Source: Cololabis saira
Taxonomy: Eukaryota > Chordata > Actinopteri > Beloniformes > Belonidae
Length of the DNA stretch: 64,000 nucleotides
NCBI RefSeq assembly: GCF_033807715.1
Contig: NC_084591.1
Location: 27,252,090 to 27,316,089 of the forward strand
Reading direction: 5' to 3'
Made by a program: the position numbers and the translations under genes. Numbering within the stretch: the stretch's first letter is position 1; every line of letters begins with the position of its first letter. Positions 20,081 through 30,900 of the stretch are shown here, piece after piece. Under the pieces are notes generated by a model. It was not told where the DNA came from. It searched no databases and saw nothing but the letters and a program-made list of their open reading frames with translations.

Positions 20081-22738
20081 GTAACCTCATAGTTGTATCA
20101 ACATCTGCATCTGACTGTTATATTAAAAAAGTACATATTTGCCAATTAACATGTTTAACTTCAATTACACATATTTTTTCTCTTAAAAATAAAATAGATT
20201 TTATTTTATTTTTCAAATGCTATCTTATTTTATTTCTTTACCAGCAGTTTGAATTTCCCCTTTTCTTTGTTAATTGTCTCAACACATTTTTATACTAAAT
20301 GAATATAAACACATCTTAACAATTGAACAGTTTTGCAGTTTTTCTTTCTTCCCCTCTTATAATCTTATGCCCCCACTTTCTGTTGTTCAGTGAGAGAACT
20401 GAGCTCTAATTTCTTCTGTCAGGACTTTAAATCTGGGCTGGATGGTGTCAGGTTATCATATGCATGTAAAGGTGCTCATTGATGAGCCTGGAACGATATT
20501 TAGTTTTAATTATGTTCATTGTGGAGAAAGCTGCTTCACAGCTGTATCTGGACTCAAACATGTTTTAAGATGGTCAGCTTATTTTCTGTGACTTCAGTTC
20601 AGACTTGAGTGGATATGTTTGATGAAAAACTTTGTGTTTTGTTTCAGTGGCGTTTCACTTTCGCACTTTGAACGCCACGGTCTCTGAACGTATGAGACAC
20701 GGGTTTTGTCCCAGTGTGAAGACTGAACCAGGATGAATCTGTCCATTCCGGGTTGAACTTTCCTTTCCACCTATTACGCTTCTCATCTCTGTAAGAGTCA
20801 AGCTAATTACTTACTAAGTAACTTACTAAGTTTTATTTACATTAATAAGTTGTCAGGACTGCGCGTGTCGGATTTCATCCGAGCCTGATCAGCTGAGACG
20901 GGCAGAGCCAGCACCGCAGCTCTCTGGCTGCTGCAGCAGAGTTACTTTCCGATGCTTTTGCGAGCCCAAACAACAGTCCAGCCCACGCATCTACATGTAC
21001 AATCCTTCAGCAGTAACGACGGAGCCGTGGCCCGAGCAGCACCGACCTCCCCGGCCGCGGGGACGCGTCGGGATAAATGATCACGCCGCGCTCGCTCGCT
21101 CGCTCGCTCTGGGCGCAGACCCAAGTAATCGATCCCTGATCCTGGCGGATCTAAACGTACTCTGTGCAAAATGAAGGATTTTCTCTGTAAATACACACAC
21201 TTTCTCTTACTATTACACGTACAGCTAGCTGAGGGTCTTCTTCTCCTCATTTGGTCGGGAGTTGCTATGCAGTCCCGCGGCCCTCGCGGCCCACACGTAC
21301 AAAACTGAATTTATTTTCGCGGCCCACTAGATGGCGCTCTATGGTTAAGAATCACTGAGTTAAACCATTCAAATGTTCTCGCACCAGCTAAATGAGGGAA
21401 CATGCAACGCTTTATCTGTGATTATAGGTGGTGTAAATATTGTGTTGATTATTGTTAAGATTAGTAAACACTGTTCAAAACCATAAATGAGGCAAAAATG
21501 TAGTAAAGATTATAAAATGTATCGGGGGGGCAGGGTGGCGCAGCTGGTAGTGCAGCCGTCTCACAGCAAGAAGGTCCTGGGTCCCCGGCGCTGTGGGCGC
21601 TGAAGTGCGTGTTAGTTTCCCCATGACTTCAGCGCCCACACCCTGGGTGGGGTTGGCGAAAGGGCCTTTCTGTGTGGAGTTTGCATGTTCTCCCCGTGTT
21701 CCCTTGGATAGCTAATATGAGCTACCCTCACAAAAACATGCACACAGTCCTGGCTATACATGCCCCCTCTGGCAACCGGGGCGCCAGATGGGGTGGGGAG
21801 GATCCGGCCGGAATAACGTGATCCTTCCACGCGCTACGTCCGGCCAGAGAAGCCCCACCCTGTCTGGTGAAAAGATGCGGCCTGCTCACTCCTCAGGTTA
21901 AGGAGGAGACCTGAGATCAGTGCAGGGCCCTCCCGGGGCTGGTAGAGGATGGCAATGCACAGGACTGTTAGGTAGGAGCACTGGGTGATTAAATGGGGGA
22001 AAAAACCGGGATAAAAATATTTTAAAAAAATAATAAAATGTATCAGGATTATAAAGGTTCCAGTAACACAGGATGTTGGGGAAATTTATAACTCAATAAA
22101 TATTACTTTAGACAACTAACACATGTTAAATTTACATTTAGGGTCAGTGTGTAATGTGACTCTGTTCTCTGAGATTTTCCTTCATCTTTCCAACCAGGAC
22201 TCGTTGAAACACCCGTGGTGTGACCTTATTTACCTGACAGACGTCATGGCCGACTTTGACTGTGACGTTTTCTTCCCTCAGTTTGACAGAGAACTATTCA
22301 AAGTTCAGGAAAGGTGAGTTGATGCCACATTCCCAAATAAACCTCTACGGTTCAGTGTTTCCTGATCTGATTTGGAGGCTCGTGTACCACATTTGAACTC
22401 GCTGGTGTTTGAACTGTTATGAAAGAGTTACTCTCACACAAACCCCATGACACAGTGGTTTATGCTTTGTGTTGTCAGCTCAAAAGATTTTGCTGACTTT
22501 AACTAAAGCTTTCTAGAGCCTTGCTAACTTCGCTTTTACAGGAATTAAGTTGGAAATCAGTAAAATGTGTTTACATTTTAAATGTTAATCCTCTTTCTGT
22601 ACTAATTAACTCATAAAGCCCTTTCTTTTTCTTTTTCCCAAAATAAGTTTTCCTGATGTTCCGACTGAAATTCAAGAGGAGAATGGGATCAAGTTCAAAT
22701 GTCAAGTATTCAAGAAAGTGACTGCTGAGGACCCATAA
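18138..22738 (+). CDS. Dihydrofolate-reductase-like protein, copy A, six exons, 198 aa
   Basis: Exons 18138-18244, 18529-18578, 18912-19017, 19118-19244, 22198-22313, 22648-22738 (597 nt, all GT-AG, frame kept). An in-frame TGA at 18123-18125 fixes the ATG at 18138. DHFR landmarks: MGIAKDGKLPW (residues 23-33), catalytic-type Glu38 in SEFKYF, NADPH-loop WGRRCW (60-65), WIIGG (121-125), then [21 protein letters not shown] reduces dihydrofolate with NADPH. Aligned without gaps to human DHFR, the Arg that holds the folate glutamate (human Arg70) is Ser78 here, and the Lys-Lys-Thr of the NADPH loop is Arg-Arg-Cys. There is a 15-residue N-terminal extension. The short LPW-to-Glu spacing looks more like invertebrate DHFR. 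This is a divergent paralogue rather than canonical dhfr; catalytic activity is uncertain. Confidence 0.88.
19875..21357. mobile_element. hAT-superfamily element in intron 4 of DHFR-like copy A
   Basis: The 1483-bp insertion has terminal inverted repeats CAGGGGTTCTTAACC and CAGTGATTCTTAACC (right end, reverse complement), flanked by a perfect 8-bp duplication AGTTAAAC (19867-19874, 21358-21365). The matching intron of copy B (around 38480-38500) has the uninterrupted sequence cagttaaaccattcaaatg, which proves the insertion. A second CAGGGGTATTCAACT motif near 19961 hints at another nested or related end. No long transposase frame survives. The 3' part is CpG-rich and holds a (CGCT)n run near 21088. 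Confidence 0.85.
20027..20076. repeat. (AT)n microsatellite inside the hAT element
   Basis: Uninterrupted AT dinucleotide run of about 50 bp. Confidence 0.9.
21524..22032 (+). mobile_element. tRNA-like SINE, copy A intron 4
   Basis: The 5' end has polymerase III-like boxes: TGGCGCAGCTGGTAGTGC (A box-like) and GGTCCTGGGTCC (B box-like). The body contains tgtggagtttgcatgttctc, a motif common in fish SINE-like repeats. The 3' end is A-rich. A 12-bp target duplication, ATAAAATGTATC, flanks it at 21512-21523 and 22033-22044. A second member lies at 35812-36286 on the minus strand. Confidence 0.7.
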
Positions 22739-22966
22739 TTAAAAAAAAAAAGTATTCAAAAGTATTTGATGCATACACTCCTGGCTGCACTGTAGACAAC
22801 GTTCAAAAACACATCTGTACTGTTATCGTTTTCCATAATCAAGGAAACGCTAAGTCTTGTTAGGACTCTTACAATCTCTCAACCATCCCTTTGCAAGTTC
22901 ACATTTTTAAAAAAAAGAAACGTTTTTAAATGTATTTTCATTTTATTAATCAAACATATGAATCTG

Positions 22967-24053
22967 TATGGAGCCAAATCAGGGCCAAAAGTTTTGCTAA
23001 TTTGAAAATAAAATTTGAACCTGAAATTTTTTTTTTACAGTTTCAGTTTTATTTTTTTCAGTATCAGATCTTTTTTTCAGTTTCAAATCTTTTTATTTCA
23101 GTTTCAAATCTTTTTTTCAGTTACAAATCTTTTTTTTTCAGTTTCACGTCTTTTTTTTTCAGTTTCACATCTTTTTTTTTCAGTTTCACTTCTTTTTTTT
23201 TCAGTTACAAATTTTTTTTTCAGGTTCAGACTTTTGGCCCGGATCTGGCGTGGGGGGCGTGGCATCAACTGAGAGGGGCGTGGCATCATGAGTGACAGCA
23301 GAACAGAGAAGGCGGGGGACGTTCTTCAGTCACGTTGCCTTCAGGAAACGTAGGTTGCAGAAGTTATCAGTAGAAGTATGATTCAACACTACCATATTCA
23401 CGTGATTGGCAGTGGAAAAAACTGATATTAGTGACACATTTCTGTTTGAAAGGCTGTTTTAGACCGTACTTGGCACCAATCGCAGTATAAAAGCAATAAA
23501 CTATGCCAGACTGTACAGTTCAACAGCCACACTTTAAAGTTTGACATTTCCCACTTCCACATACTACCAAGTACGGTCTAAAACAGCTTTTTAAACAGAA
23601 ATGTGTCACTAATATCAGTTTTTTCCACTGCCAATCACGTGAATATGGTAGTGTTGAATCATACTTCTACTGATAACTTCTGCAACCTACGTTTCCTGAA
23701 GGCAACGTGACTGAAGAACGTCCCCCGCCTTCTCTGTTCTGCTGTCACTCATGATGCCACGCCCCTCTCAGTTGATGCCACGCCCCCCACGCCAGATCCG
23801 GGCCAAAAGTCTGAACCTGAAAAAAAAATTTGTAACTGAAAAAAAAAGATGTGAAACTGAAAAAAAAAAGATGTGAAACTGAAAAAAAAAGATTTGTAAC
23901 TGAAAAAAAGATTTGAAACTGAAATAAAAAGATTTGAAACTGAAAAAAAGATCTGATACTGAAAAAAATAAAACTGAAACTGTAAAAAAAAAATTTCAGG
24001 TTCAAATTTTATTTTCAAATTAGCAAAACTTTTGGCCCTGATTTGGCTCCATA
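22967..24053. mobile_element. 1087-bp foldback palindrome, unclassified transposon
   Basis: The left arm (22967-23473, 507 bp) is the reverse complement of the right arm (23567-24053, 487 bp) almost throughout, separated by a 93-bp loop. The ends read TATGGAGCCAAATCAGGGCC and its reverse complement, flanked by AATCTG at 22961-22966 and 24054-24059. Each arm holds a tandem array of about 20-bp units of the form cagtttcacatctttttttt; the 20-bp length difference between the arms equals one unit. The loop contains gtataaaagcaataaac. No coding capacity. Superfamily not recognised. Confidence 0.85.
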
Positions 24054-24059
24054 AATCTG

Positions 24060-24890
24060 TTGCTATGACATAAATTGTCCTAATTACATTTCTCAAAACC
24101 AGGTCAGACATTTGGAAGTGTAAAGCCACATCTTCACTGTTGAGCTGCTTCCCCATTTTCCATTAGATGTTTTGGTCAAAGAAATCATCCATTCAGGCAC
24201 AGTTTTCCTCTGAATGTCAGCTATGTACTTTTTGAACCCCAAAGTCTGAAAGTTTTATTATAAATAACAGTCTGTGTTGTTCAACCAAATATCTGTATGT
24301 GTGAATGTATGTGTTTTTACTAGTTTCTGTTCTTTGTTTAGACATCATGCCAGGTTCTGTTAAAAGCCTCACTTATAAGTTGCTGGAAAAAGTGTGTGCT
24401 AAAATGAATACATGTAAACTCCAAAACTGTATTCAAGATATATATCTTGTTGCCTTCAGCTATCATCTCTCAGTGTTTTCATCTTGTTCAGCCATTTATC
24501 TTGAAGCTGCACAGAAAATCTGTTTGTCAGTTCGATTATTTCAAAGACAGCCGGCACTCTGCTCCTCTCTAAACCAACACAAGCCCACACTGTGGAAAGT
24601 CATGCTTTCATAATGGTGTAATAGTCTAATCTACTGTAAATAGCTGCAGAAAAATGTTACAGCTTGTTATTTGTTGAGCTTAAATTATTTATCAATTACT
24701 ATTTTTACTTTATTGTTTTTTTTAAGGACAAAGATAGTGTTGTAATAATTGAAATTATATAATAATTATAACTATATAATCACATGTCAATATTCCAACA
24801 TTTTATCAGTTTGAATGAAGTCATTTTTAATGATCTGGTGTTTTTTTTTTATCCCTTTAACCACTAGAAGGTGGCATTGTAGAGAAAATC
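24060..24890. other. 3' flank of DHFR-like copy A, non-coding
   Basis: No gene. Short matches to the flank of copy B (for example ccactagatggcg-like sequence near 24865 versus 46381) show that the tandem duplication extended to about here. Confidence 0.5.
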
Positions 24891-24894
24891 CTTT

Positions 24895-25330
24895 TTGGGA
24901 TCTCCACAATAATCCTACATTTTCCATAATTCCAAATCGTCTAAGTTTTTCCTTCATCCGTGGACTTGAAGAAAACACAGGAGTCAAAGTTTCGGCTGGC
25001 ATTCGTCCAAAAAATACTGTGGAGGTCCTTTATTGCAAAAAAAAAGTACAAGACGTCCACAGGAGAGCATCGCATGTTCCGCGGTCCAAGGAAAACTCTG
25101 AAAACCTATCTCCGGACCACGGCTTTTATAGGTAGATAAGAGACATATGACAATAAATGCATTATTCTCTCTTTTACGATTCTACACATCTGTTCAGCAA
25201 CTTCTTTGAAGTTCTTTCTTTGCATCCTTATCATCACTAGAAAACTGCCGCTTAGGAAAATGAGGCTTCTTTGCTCATTTACTATAATCATTCATTATTT
25301 TGCCTCTACCTGCTTTGCCACAGTTGCTCA
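24895..25330 (-). mobile_element. Possible solo LTR remnant
   Basis: On the minus strand a TATAAAAG box (25123-25130) is followed about 95 bp later by AATAAA (25029-25034) and then by sequence of U5-like length, the spacing of an LTR promoter and polyadenylation signal. Ends and target duplication could not be fixed, so this is tentative. Confidence 0.3.
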
Positions 25331-25677
25331 AGGCCATGGGCTTGCAAGTGCAGCGGACTTCCCCCTCCCTTACCCGTGTGTGTGTGTCCGGCCAGTGTTT
25401 TTTTTCCACTCTCTCTGTCTCTCTCTCCACTCTCAATATTAGTCTTAGTTAAATGTTTTACTTAGGTGTTAGATGATTATAAAATATTCACATAATTATA
25501 TAAAAATATCCTCAACAGCATCAGTGAGAAATGACAGAAGGTCTGCTTTATTTTTGGTACTGGATTATCATAATTACGGATTTTGTCAGTTTCAAAACAA
25601 ATTAGCTGTTTCATGAAAAAATGTCATGAGAATAAACTGTGTTTTTGAGGGTCAGTTTACGTAGATTAAGTAATTTC

Positions 25678-25828
25678 CCATCCATCCATCCATCCATCCA
25701 TCCATCCATCCATCCATCCATCCATCCATCCATCCATCCATCCATCCATCCATCCATCCATCCATCTGTCTGTCCATCATCCATCCATCCATCCGTCCAT
25801 CCATCCATCCATCCATCCATCCATCCAT

Positions 25829-25862
<34 letters not shown>

Positions 25863-25891
25863 GTCCATCCGTCCATCCGTCCATCCGTCCA
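25678..25891. repeat. (CCAT)n microsatellite
   Basis: About 215 bp of tandem CCAT with occasional CCGT and CTGT variants. The unit equals the complement of the GATG tail seen on the Rex3-like LINE at 31314-31337, so it may have grown from such a tail. Confidence 0.95.
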
Positions 25892-25920
25892 CCGGCTTTC
25901 TTATTAGGGAAAACAGAGAC

Positions 25921-26050
25921 GATGTGCTCAACACGACTGCATGCTGAGGCGGGACCTTCACAGTCATGTCCGTACACAAATAGACCTACTTGGAAACCTC
26001 AATGAACTGAGGCAGTTCTATGAATATAAGTGGGGCACAATTCTTGGTAA
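25921..26050 (+). pseudogene. Tc1 transposase C-terminal fragment
   Basis: A short frame reads [20 protein letters not shown] followed by [14 protein letters not shown], matching the end of Tc1 transposases (HDLKRAVHA...NVAELQQF type). Nothing else of the element is left. Confidence 0.6.
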
Positions 26051-26168
26051 TAATATAAGAAAAACTGATAACTTCATACAGAACACAACTAGCCATTCAT
26101 CCTCTATAACCAATCCAATCATCTTTTCCAGTCATGGGGGGCTGGAGCCCACCTCAGCTGGCACTGGG

Positions 26169-26890
26169 TGTTGTGGAAAAAGCTATTAACACCTCTGTGT
26201 ATTTATGTTTTAATCACCTGGGTTGCTATTTGATCGTTTCCTACAATAACATCAGCAGCCTTGTCTGGGACCATCAGTCATGCCATATGTGAAGACCCGT
26301 AAGTCACTTTTTTTCTACATTATGATGCTTGTTTTGACCCTCTCCTCATGCATAATGTGAATATGCTGGCATGTGTTGAATAAAATGATCATAACCAAAC
26401 TGAATGTAACCAAATTGATTATAACCACACTGAATATGTAAACTGCATGTGCTCACTAATTGAATCTGTGTATGTGTTAAAACTAATAATCATAACTACA
26501 CTAAACATATATAAACTGCATATGCTGATTAACTAAATGTGTCTATGTGTTAAAACTAATGTGAATGGGATGAACTAGTGTGTGTATTCTGACTTGTCTC
26601 TGAAAGGAGAATTCTGTACCAAGCACGAGATAAGACCTGGGGTCCCCCCCCCTTTGTGAAAGCAATAAAACTTGGGGATACCCTCCCACTTTGAAAGACA
26701 ATAAAAACCAGGTCTCACACACAGAGGGGCAAATCTCAGCAGGACATTGACAGGGCAGGCTGCAGAGTCTGTGTCAGGCTGGATCTCACTCTGCAGAGGT
26801 TATGTTTAATTTTATCCCAGTCTTATGTCTTTTCTTTAAATCTCTAGCTCGATCAACGGATTCGGGGTGACCGAGGTTTCGATCACAACA
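26169..26890 (+). mobile_element. Candidate solo LTR of an endogenous retrovirus-like element
   Basis: A 722-bp segment begins TGTTGTGG and ends CACAACA, a perfect 7-bp terminal inversion with TG...CA ends. It contains two AATAAA signals (26664-26669 and 26700-26705) in its second half. It lies directly after a common fish repeat motif (ggctggagcccacctcagct). I found no clear target duplication and no internal coding region. Confidence 0.4.
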
Positions 26891-27200
26891 CATGTGACTG
26901 GCTGATTAGATATTTAAAAACAACTATCAATCTGTATAAATGAGCAAATTAAATAGGATCCCAAGTGAAGTTACCCATATGGTAGATGTTTTTGTCTCTT
27001 TTTTCCACCTCACACTGGGAGAAATGAGCTTTCATATGCAGGGTTGTAGAAACACTCTGCATCCCCTTCTTTTAATACAATTACTTTAGTATAAAGCATG
27101 ATATTGTTGATTCCCACATGATTTTCGTTTCTTTTTGGCCTTTTTTTTCTGTTAATGGTGAAAAGGTTACAAGTTGTTCATCTGATGTTGTGTGTGGCTA
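26891..27200. other. Non-coding, no feature seen
   Basis: AT-rich sequence without a recognisable gene or repeat boundary, up to the LINE-tail target duplication at 27201. Confidence 0.5.
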
Positions 27201-27213
27201 ATATGGTAGATTA

Positions 27214-27528
27214 TTATTATTTTTTTTTTTACTTTATTTAAAATAATTATCACAAAACAGTATACAAGAACAGTATACAAATAAAAAACAGAACATGTGC
27301 CAGGGGTGATGTTTGTTATTCAAGAAGATTAAACATATAATACAAGTCTACGGTTTTAATAGCCTTTTCATTTGTTGATTTTAGGACTAATTTCAAGTAA
27401 AGTTCAATTTCTTTCTGGAAAACAAAAAAACAAGGGGTTTTCTTTGAAAATTTACTCTTATGAATATGAAATTTGGCAAGAAATAAAAACAGATTTATCA
27501 AAAAAGTAACATTTTCCTTCTTTCTTAA
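27214..27528 (-). mobile_element. 5'-truncated L1-clade LINE tail
   Basis: The segment is flanked by a 13-bp duplication, ATATGGTAGATTA (27201-27213 and 27529-27541), and starts on the plus strand with a poly-T run, i.e. a poly-A tail on the minus strand. The minus-strand frame reads FLAKFHIHKSKFSKKTPCF, which resembles the C-terminus of Tx1/L1-type reverse transcriptase ORFs. Confidence 0.7.
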
Positions 27529-27608
27529 ATATGGTAGATTACTTGGTAACCAGCTACCAGGAAGTGGATCAAATGATCATGCCGTCCAATCACAGCAGCG
27601 GCAGGTGC

Positions 27609-27664
27609 TGGCCCCGCCCACCGCCAGCTGGCCCCGCCCACCGCCAGCTGGCCCCGCCCACTGC
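27609..27664. promoter_or_regulatory. Tandem GC-box repeat upstream of DHFR-like copy B
   Basis: Almost three copies of a 20-bp unit, ggccccgcccaccgccagct, each with a CCCCGCCC Sp1-type site, lie about 300-350 bp before the copy B ATG. A CCAAT box (gtccaatcac) is just upstream. Copy A has no counterpart. Tandem Sp1-site repeats are a known feature of mammalian DHFR promoters; the resemblance may be convergent. Confidence 0.55.
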
Positions 27665-27713
27665 GCTGCCGCTGAGGACCGACCCTATTTGACGCACAAC
27701 CATAATTCAGCCT

Positions 27714-27800
27714 CCGCGTTAAATCGACGCAGAGCCTACAGCGTAGGGTGCGCGTCGCCGCGTACCTTACGCCGTAGGCTCTGCGTCGATTTAACGCGGA
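27714..27800. repeat. Palindromic MITE in the copy B 5' region
   Basis: An 87-bp hairpin with arms starting CCGCGTTAAATCGACGCAG, flanked by imperfect 15-bp direct repeats ACCATAA(T/A)TCAGCCT at 27699-27713 and 27801-27815. It is strongly CpG-rich and resembles a dispersed fish hairpin family (from memory). Confidence 0.7.
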
Positions 27801-27956
27801 ACCATAAATCAGCCTGAACGCTTCCTGGCGGAGGAGCGACGCCTCTTGCAGAGTCCCGACCCCGCTCTGCTTCATGAGCTGCAGTTCTATAATACATCCA
27901 TGGCTGCAGCTCAAACCACGCTGCTTCCTGGTCTGTCCCACTCACCCTCTCGGAAG

Positions 27957-30900
27957 ATGGAGAAGAGCCGGCACCAAGTGCAGAAGAAACCTGTTCGCCT
28001 CATAGCAGCAGCTTGTAACAACATGGGGATAGGAAAAGATGGAAAACTGCCCTGGAGTTTACCGTAAGACCGGGCTCTTTTTCTTTTGGGGAACTTCTTT
28101 TAGTTGCGAAATGCAAACACCTTTAGAGAGGTTACTGCTTCAAACGTTACACTTAATGGGTCAGAAAAAAGGATGTTGTGTGCTTTTCAAAGAAAACGCA
28201 GTTCAACCTTGAATATTTAAATCTGACTTGAATTAAAAATGTTGGCTGAAGAGGCAGATCAGCTGGTTCCTGTTGTTTGTTTGTGATGTTTTTTTCTTCT
28301 TTTTTCCCGTTTTTTGCAATCCACTGAGTGGTAAAGTCATAGGATAGTCAATAGAAGTTGGACAAATGTAAATTCATGAGACATTTTGCATTGACACAGC
28401 GTTATTTAAGTACGAGAACTCTAAACATGTTACAAACAAACAGTCAACAGAGCACCTGCTTGTTATCTTTACAGTATTATATAGCTTTTACTAATGAAAA
28501 AAAGAAAAGATCCATAAAACTAAGAAAACAAAGTGAGGACAAAAGATGTTACAAGCTGATGTCTTCCTCGAGGCAGTAACAAGAGGACTGGCTGGACTAT
28601 GAACAAAGAGCGGGTGTTTGTATGCACAAGATAAGAGTCAGATTACTTCATGATAGTGGACGGTTTTATACCTGTGGCTGTGTGCCATTGTGCAAGCTGT
28701 GTCATGTTGATATTTTATTAAGTTCAAGAAAAGAAGCTGACTGCTGTAGCTGAATTTAGTATTTAGGCTTTTTTCTCCAAGTAGAAACAATGATGAGCAG
28801 CAGGTTGCTGATTTCTGTTTGACTTAATGTTGGAAATGTGGTCTCAACAGGTCTGAATTCAAGTACTTTCTGGACACCATCACAAGAGTGTCAAGACCAG
28901 GTATGTGACAACTTCCATCAGTTAAAAGTGTTGTAGGCATCTAGTTTTTGACAATTTTTGACAATAGGGGCTTTTTCAATACAATAGGTCAATGGTTTAC
29001 AATAGGTCAATGATCGACTTTGTTGTCGTTTCATCTGACCTTTGGCCGCATGTCTTGGACACTCGGGTGAAGAGAGGGGCTGAGCTGTCAGCTGATCACC
29101 ACCTGGTGGTGAGTTGGATGCGCTGGCGGAGGAGGAGGCTGGACAGACCGGGCAGACCCAAACGGATTGTGAGGGTCTGTTGGGAACGTCTGGCTGAGCC
29201 CTCTGTCAGGGACATCTTCAACTCTCACCTCCGAGAGAGCTTCTCTCGGATCCCGGGGGAGGCGGGGGACATCGAGTTCGAGTGGACCATGTTCTCTGCC
29301 TCCATTGACGACGCAGCGGTTCGAAGTTGTGGTCGCAAGGTCTCCGGTGCCTGTCGTGGCGGCAATCCTAGAACCCGGTGGTGGACACCGGAAGTACAGG
29401 ATGCCGTCAGACTGAAGAAGGAGTCCTACCGGGCTATGTTGGCCTGTGGGACTCCTGACGCAGTAGATAGGTACCGGCAGGCCAAGCGAGCCGCGGCTCG
29501 GGCGGTCCTGGAGGCAAAAACTCGGGTCTGGGAGGAGTTCGGTGAGGCCATGGAGGAAGACTTTCGGTCGGCCTCGAGGAAATTCTGGCGGACCGTTAGG
29601 CGCCTCAGAAGGGGGAAGCAGTACTCTGCCGGCACCGTTTATGGTGCGGGTGGGGAGCTGTTGACCTCGACTGGGGACATTGTTGGACGGTGGAAGGAAT
29701 ACTTCGAGGATCTCCTCAACCCGACTGATATGCCTTCCACTGAAGAAGCAGAGAGTGGGGACTCTGGGGCGTGCTCATCCATCACCCAAGCCGAGGTCAC
29801 TGGGGTGGTTCATAAGCTCCTCAGTGGCAGGGCACTGGGGGTGGATGAGATCCTCAAGTCTCTGGATGTCGTAGGGCTGACTTGGTTGACACGCCTCTGC
29901 GACATCGCATGGAGGAAGGGGACAGTACCACTGGAGTGGCAAACCGGGGTGGTGGTCCCTCTGTTTAAAAAGGGGGACCGGAGAGTGTGTTCCAACTACA
30001 GGGGGATCACACTTCTCAGCCTCCCCGGGAAAGTCTACGCCAGGGTACTGGAGAGGAGAATACGGCCGATGGTTGAACCTCGGATTCAGGAGGAACAATG
30101 CGGTTTTCGTCCCGGTCGTACTCGGACCCGCTCTACCCCCTTCCGCAGGGTGCTCGAGGGTTCATGGGAATTTGCCCAACCAGTCTACATGTGTTTTGTG
30201 GATCTGGAGAAGGCATTTGACCGTGTCCCTCGTGCCATTCTGTGGGGGGTGCTGAGTGAGTATGGAGTCCGGGGCCCTCTACTAAGGGCTGTCCGGTCTC
30301 TGTATGATCGAAGCAGGAGTCTGGTTCGCATTGCCGGCAGTAGATCAGACTTGTTCCCGGTGCATGTTGGACTCCGGCAGGGCTGCCCTTTGTCACCGGT
30401 CCTGTTCATCATTTTTATGGACAGGATTTCTAGGCGCAGTCAGGGGCCGGAGGGAATCCGGTTTGGGAACCACAAGATTTTGTCTCTGCTTTTTGCGGAT
30501 GACGTTGTCCTGTTGGCTTCATCGGACCGGGACCTTCAGCATGTGCTGGGGCGGTTTGAGGCCGAGTGCGACGCGGCAGGGATGAGAATCAGCAACTCCA
30601 AAACCGAGGCCATGGTTTTCCACCGGTAAAGGGTGGCGTGCCTTCTCCGGGTGGGTGGGGAGGTCCTGCCTTAGGTGGAGGAGTTCAAGTATCTCGGGGT
30701 CTTGTTCACGAGTGAGGGAACGATGGAGCGGGAGATTGACAGACGGATCGGTGCAGCGTCCGCAGTAATGCGGTCGATGTACTAGACCGTCGTGGTGAAG
30801 AAGAGTCGAAAGGCGAAGCTCTCGATTTACCGGTCAGTCTACGCACCTACCCTCACCTATGGTCATGAACTTTGGGTAGTGACCGAAAAGACCAGATCGC

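Noticed and set aside
22930..24156. Phe/Ser-rich frames of 85-135 codons on both strands
   Set aside because: They read through the repeats of the foldback palindrome; mirrored copies appear in both arms, as expected for non-coding repeats.
25678..25891. CRISPR-like array
   Set aside because: The repeats are 4-bp units without spacers in a vertebrate genome; it is a microsatellite.
25611..25979. Open frames encoding (WMDG)n or (HPSI)n in both directions
   Set aside because: They are simply translations of the CCAT microsatellite, not genes.
27736..27945. Minus-strand ORFs over the hairpin and GC-box region
   Set aside because: They overlap the promoter repeats and exon 1 of copy B antisense; no protein similarity.
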